Notes under the pieces: model-generated | The model's database searches: none | What the model was told of the DNA's origin: nothing | Seen by the model: only the letters and a program-made list of their open reading frames with translations | Shown here: piece after piece, positions 45,251 through 47,055 of the stretch | Layout: each line of letters opens with the position of its first letter | How positions within the stretch are numbered: position 1 is the stretch's first letter | Source: Coriobacteriales bacterium | GTDB taxonomy: Bacteria > Actinomycetota > Coriobacteriia > Coriobacteriales > UBA8131 | Length of the DNA stretch: 47,055 nt | Reading direction: 5' to 3' | Assembly: GCA_031263025.1 (NCBI GenBank) | Contig: JAISGO010000015.1 | Span: 1-47,055 of the forward strand | Position numbers and translations under genes: made by a program

Positions 45251-46831
45251 GTGGTTTGCGTGCCGAGAGCAAAACGGCATCTTGAATACAAATGGGTGAT
45301 GTGCGTGGTCGGAGCGTTGGTCTTGTTCTGCACCATGGGCATGACGGTGACCGGCTTCTCGGTCTACCAGTCCTATCTGGTATCGATCGGGGGCCTCTCC
45401 GACGCCCAGGCCTCGCTCCTGATCACCATCCGTAGCCTCTTCGCGCTCTTGGCGATGTTCGTGGTGACCTTCTTCTACGAGCGAGTGCGCCTACGCGCGG
45501 GTCTGACCGTCTCGGTGCTTCTGACCATGATCGCTTTCGTAGTCTTCGCCTTCGCCCGAAGCTTTCCCCTCTTCGCGGTGGCGGCGGGCGTCGCCGGCTT
45601 GAGCTACGGCCTGGGCGGCATGGTGGCTATCTCAGTGCTGATCACCCAGTGGTTTTCCCGCTACCGGGCGCTCGCCTTGGGCATCTGCGCGGCGGCCACC
45701 GGGGTCTCGGCGATCGTGCTCTCGCCGCTCGCCACCTACCTGATCCAAGTGGTGGCGGCGGGCTCCTCGATGACCTTAGCCTTCTTGGTGCAGGCGGCCT
45801 TCTGTGCGCTGGTCGCTTTGACCTGCGCGATCAGCGTGCGCAGCAAGTCGCGGGACAGCGCCCGCCAAGAGCAGGACAACGACCTGGCGGTGAGCCGTGC
45901 CTTCACCGACCTGGACGCCCTCGAGATGGAGGCGGCCGACGCCCTGGACGAGGCGGTCGAGAAAGACGAGGCTAAGCTGCGCGAACGCCTCGCGGCCAGA
46001 CGAGGGGCGCGGGCGGCACAGACGATGGGCACAAACGCAACAAGTGGCTTTGCAGGCGGGGCCGAAGAGGCAGCTGGAGAGGCGCCTGGAGCTACAAATA
46101 GTCAGCAGACTGATCCAACCAGCATTCGCTCAAGGCGCCGCCGCCTGCGTCCTTTGGGCGCCGACCACCCCTCCCCCCACAACCCCACCCCCTACCGCTA
46201 TCTGGTCCCGGCTTTCATCGCCATGCTGCTCTTGGGCTGTCTGGGCAACACCGGCTACGCCCATCTTGGCATCCTCTTCACCTCGGAGGGGGCCTCCGCC
46301 GACAGCGTGGCTATCCTGCTCATGGTCTGCGGGCTCGCCTTGGTGGTGGGCAAGCTCATCTACGGGCAGACGGTGGATCGTCTGGGCGGGTTCTTCTCCA
46401 ACTTCATCTTCTTCGCCCTGATCTTCGTCGGCTATCTGGTCTGTTGTTTTGCCGCCCACTTGGGCATGGTCGGGGGCGTCGTCGCGATGCTGATCTGCGG
46501 TTTCGGCCTGCCTCTGGCGACCGTCGGGGTCTCGATCTTCGCCGCCGACCTGGCCAGCCAGACCAGCTACATCCGCGTCCTGCAGATCTTCCAGGTGCTC
46601 TACGCCGCCTCCTCGATGATCTTCGGCTTCATGCCCGGCGCCATCGAGGACAGCTGCGGCAGCTATGTACCATTCTACGTACTGGCGGCGGTGCTCACCG
46701 TAGCCTGCGCGGCGCTGATCCAGGGCAACTACCTCTTGCGCCTGCGCAACCGCAAGAAACGCGCGCGCTCCTTCATCGCCTCACGGCGGGCCTACGCCAA
46801 GGCGCTGGCCGAGGATAACGGCGCCGAATAG
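45251..46831 (+). CDS. Major facilitator superfamily transporter
   Basis: ~12 hydrophobic helices; GLSYGLGGMVAISVLITQWFSRYRALALGI; large charged central loop. Confidence 0.85.
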   Translation: MVCVPRAKRHLEYKWVMCVVGALVLFCTMGMTVTGFSVYQSYLVSIGGLSDAQASLLITIRSLFALLAMFVVTFFYERVRLRAGLTVSVLLTMIAFVVFAFARSFPLFAVAAGVAGLSYGLGGMVAISVLITQWFSRYRALALGICAAATGVSAIVLSPLATYLIQVVAAGSSMTLAFLVQAAFCALVALTCAISVRSKSRDSARQEQDNDLAVSRAFTDLDALEMEAADALDEAVEKDEAKLRERLAARRGARAAQTMGTNATSGFAGGAEEAAGEAPGATNSQQTDPTSIRSRRRRLRPLGADHPSPHNPTPYRYLVPAFIAMLLLGCLGNTGYAHLGILFTSEGASADSVAILLMVCGLALVVGKLIYGQTVDRLGGFFSNFIFFALIFVGYLVCCFAAHLGMVGGVVAMLICGFGLPLATVGVSIFAADLASQTSYIRVLQIFQVLYAASSMIFGFMPGAIEDSCGSYVPFYVLAAVLTVACAALIQGNYLLRLRNRKKRARSFIASRRAYAKALAEDNGAE

Positions 46832-46836
46832 AGGAT

Positions 46837-46926
46837 CGTATCAAAGGGACGTTTCATTTGATACATTGATATGACGAAGGCGGATGCATCAAATGGATGT
46901 ATCAAATGAAACGTCCCTTTGATACA
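46837..46926. repeat. REP family A convergent pair (A9 46837-46865, A10 46898-46926)
   Basis: TATCAAAGGGACGTTTCATTTGATACA and its reverse complement. Confidence 0.93.
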
Positions 46927-46935
46927 CGGCTTGGT

Positions 46936-47055
46936 TCACGCACCGCTGGAGCCGAAGCCGCCCTGGCCGCGCTCGCCCTTTTGCGGGGTAAGGCTTGACC
47001 AAGCTACGCAGGGCAGGCAGACGAACTGAGCCAAGGCGTCACCGGCCTGGGCCTG
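46936..47055 (-). CDS. dut: dUTP diphosphatase, C-terminal part (truncated by window end)
   Basis: Reverse-strand translation QAQAGDALAQFVCLPCVAWSSLTPQKGERGQGGFGSSGA*, matching the C-terminal GFGSSG motif V. Confidence 0.85.
   Translation of the reverse strand, partial: QAQAGDALAQFVCLPCVAWSSLTPQKGERGQGGFGSSGA

Overview
The window is a GC-rich bacterial chromosome segment. Gene content and GG-leader/surface-protein style suggest an actinobacterium, possibly Coriobacteriia; this is inference. It is mostly core metabolism: mutM, ricT, holB, gap, an ABC exporter, a class A PBP, purL, glnB-amtB, aspS, tRNA-Leu(CAA), folC, a ClC transporter, an FNT transporter, valS, an Rrf2-cysK-metY cluster, a PaaI-like thioesterase, a Xer recombinase, yebC, an MFS transporter and the 3' end of dut. 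Interspersed accessory material includes secreted proteins, a GH25/ricin-repeat lysozyme, a 2232-aa surface protein with three repeated modules, a RAYT (REP-associated Y1/HUH transposase), a catalytically degenerate IS1634-like protein and a DUF3791-DUF3990-DUF3791 cassette. The most striking signal is the intergenic repeat landscape. At least two sequence families of 29-nt hairpins share length and an invariant GGGAC at positions 10-14 while stems and right halves differ. One family forms five convergent pairs, and the RAYT gene occupies the spacer of one pair. Two further palindrome families share a GGGGAC head. Separately, two ~107-nt hairpins lie at the stop codons of ricT and yebC, with a conserved centre and unrelated outer arms. 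All calls were made by eye without database searches.
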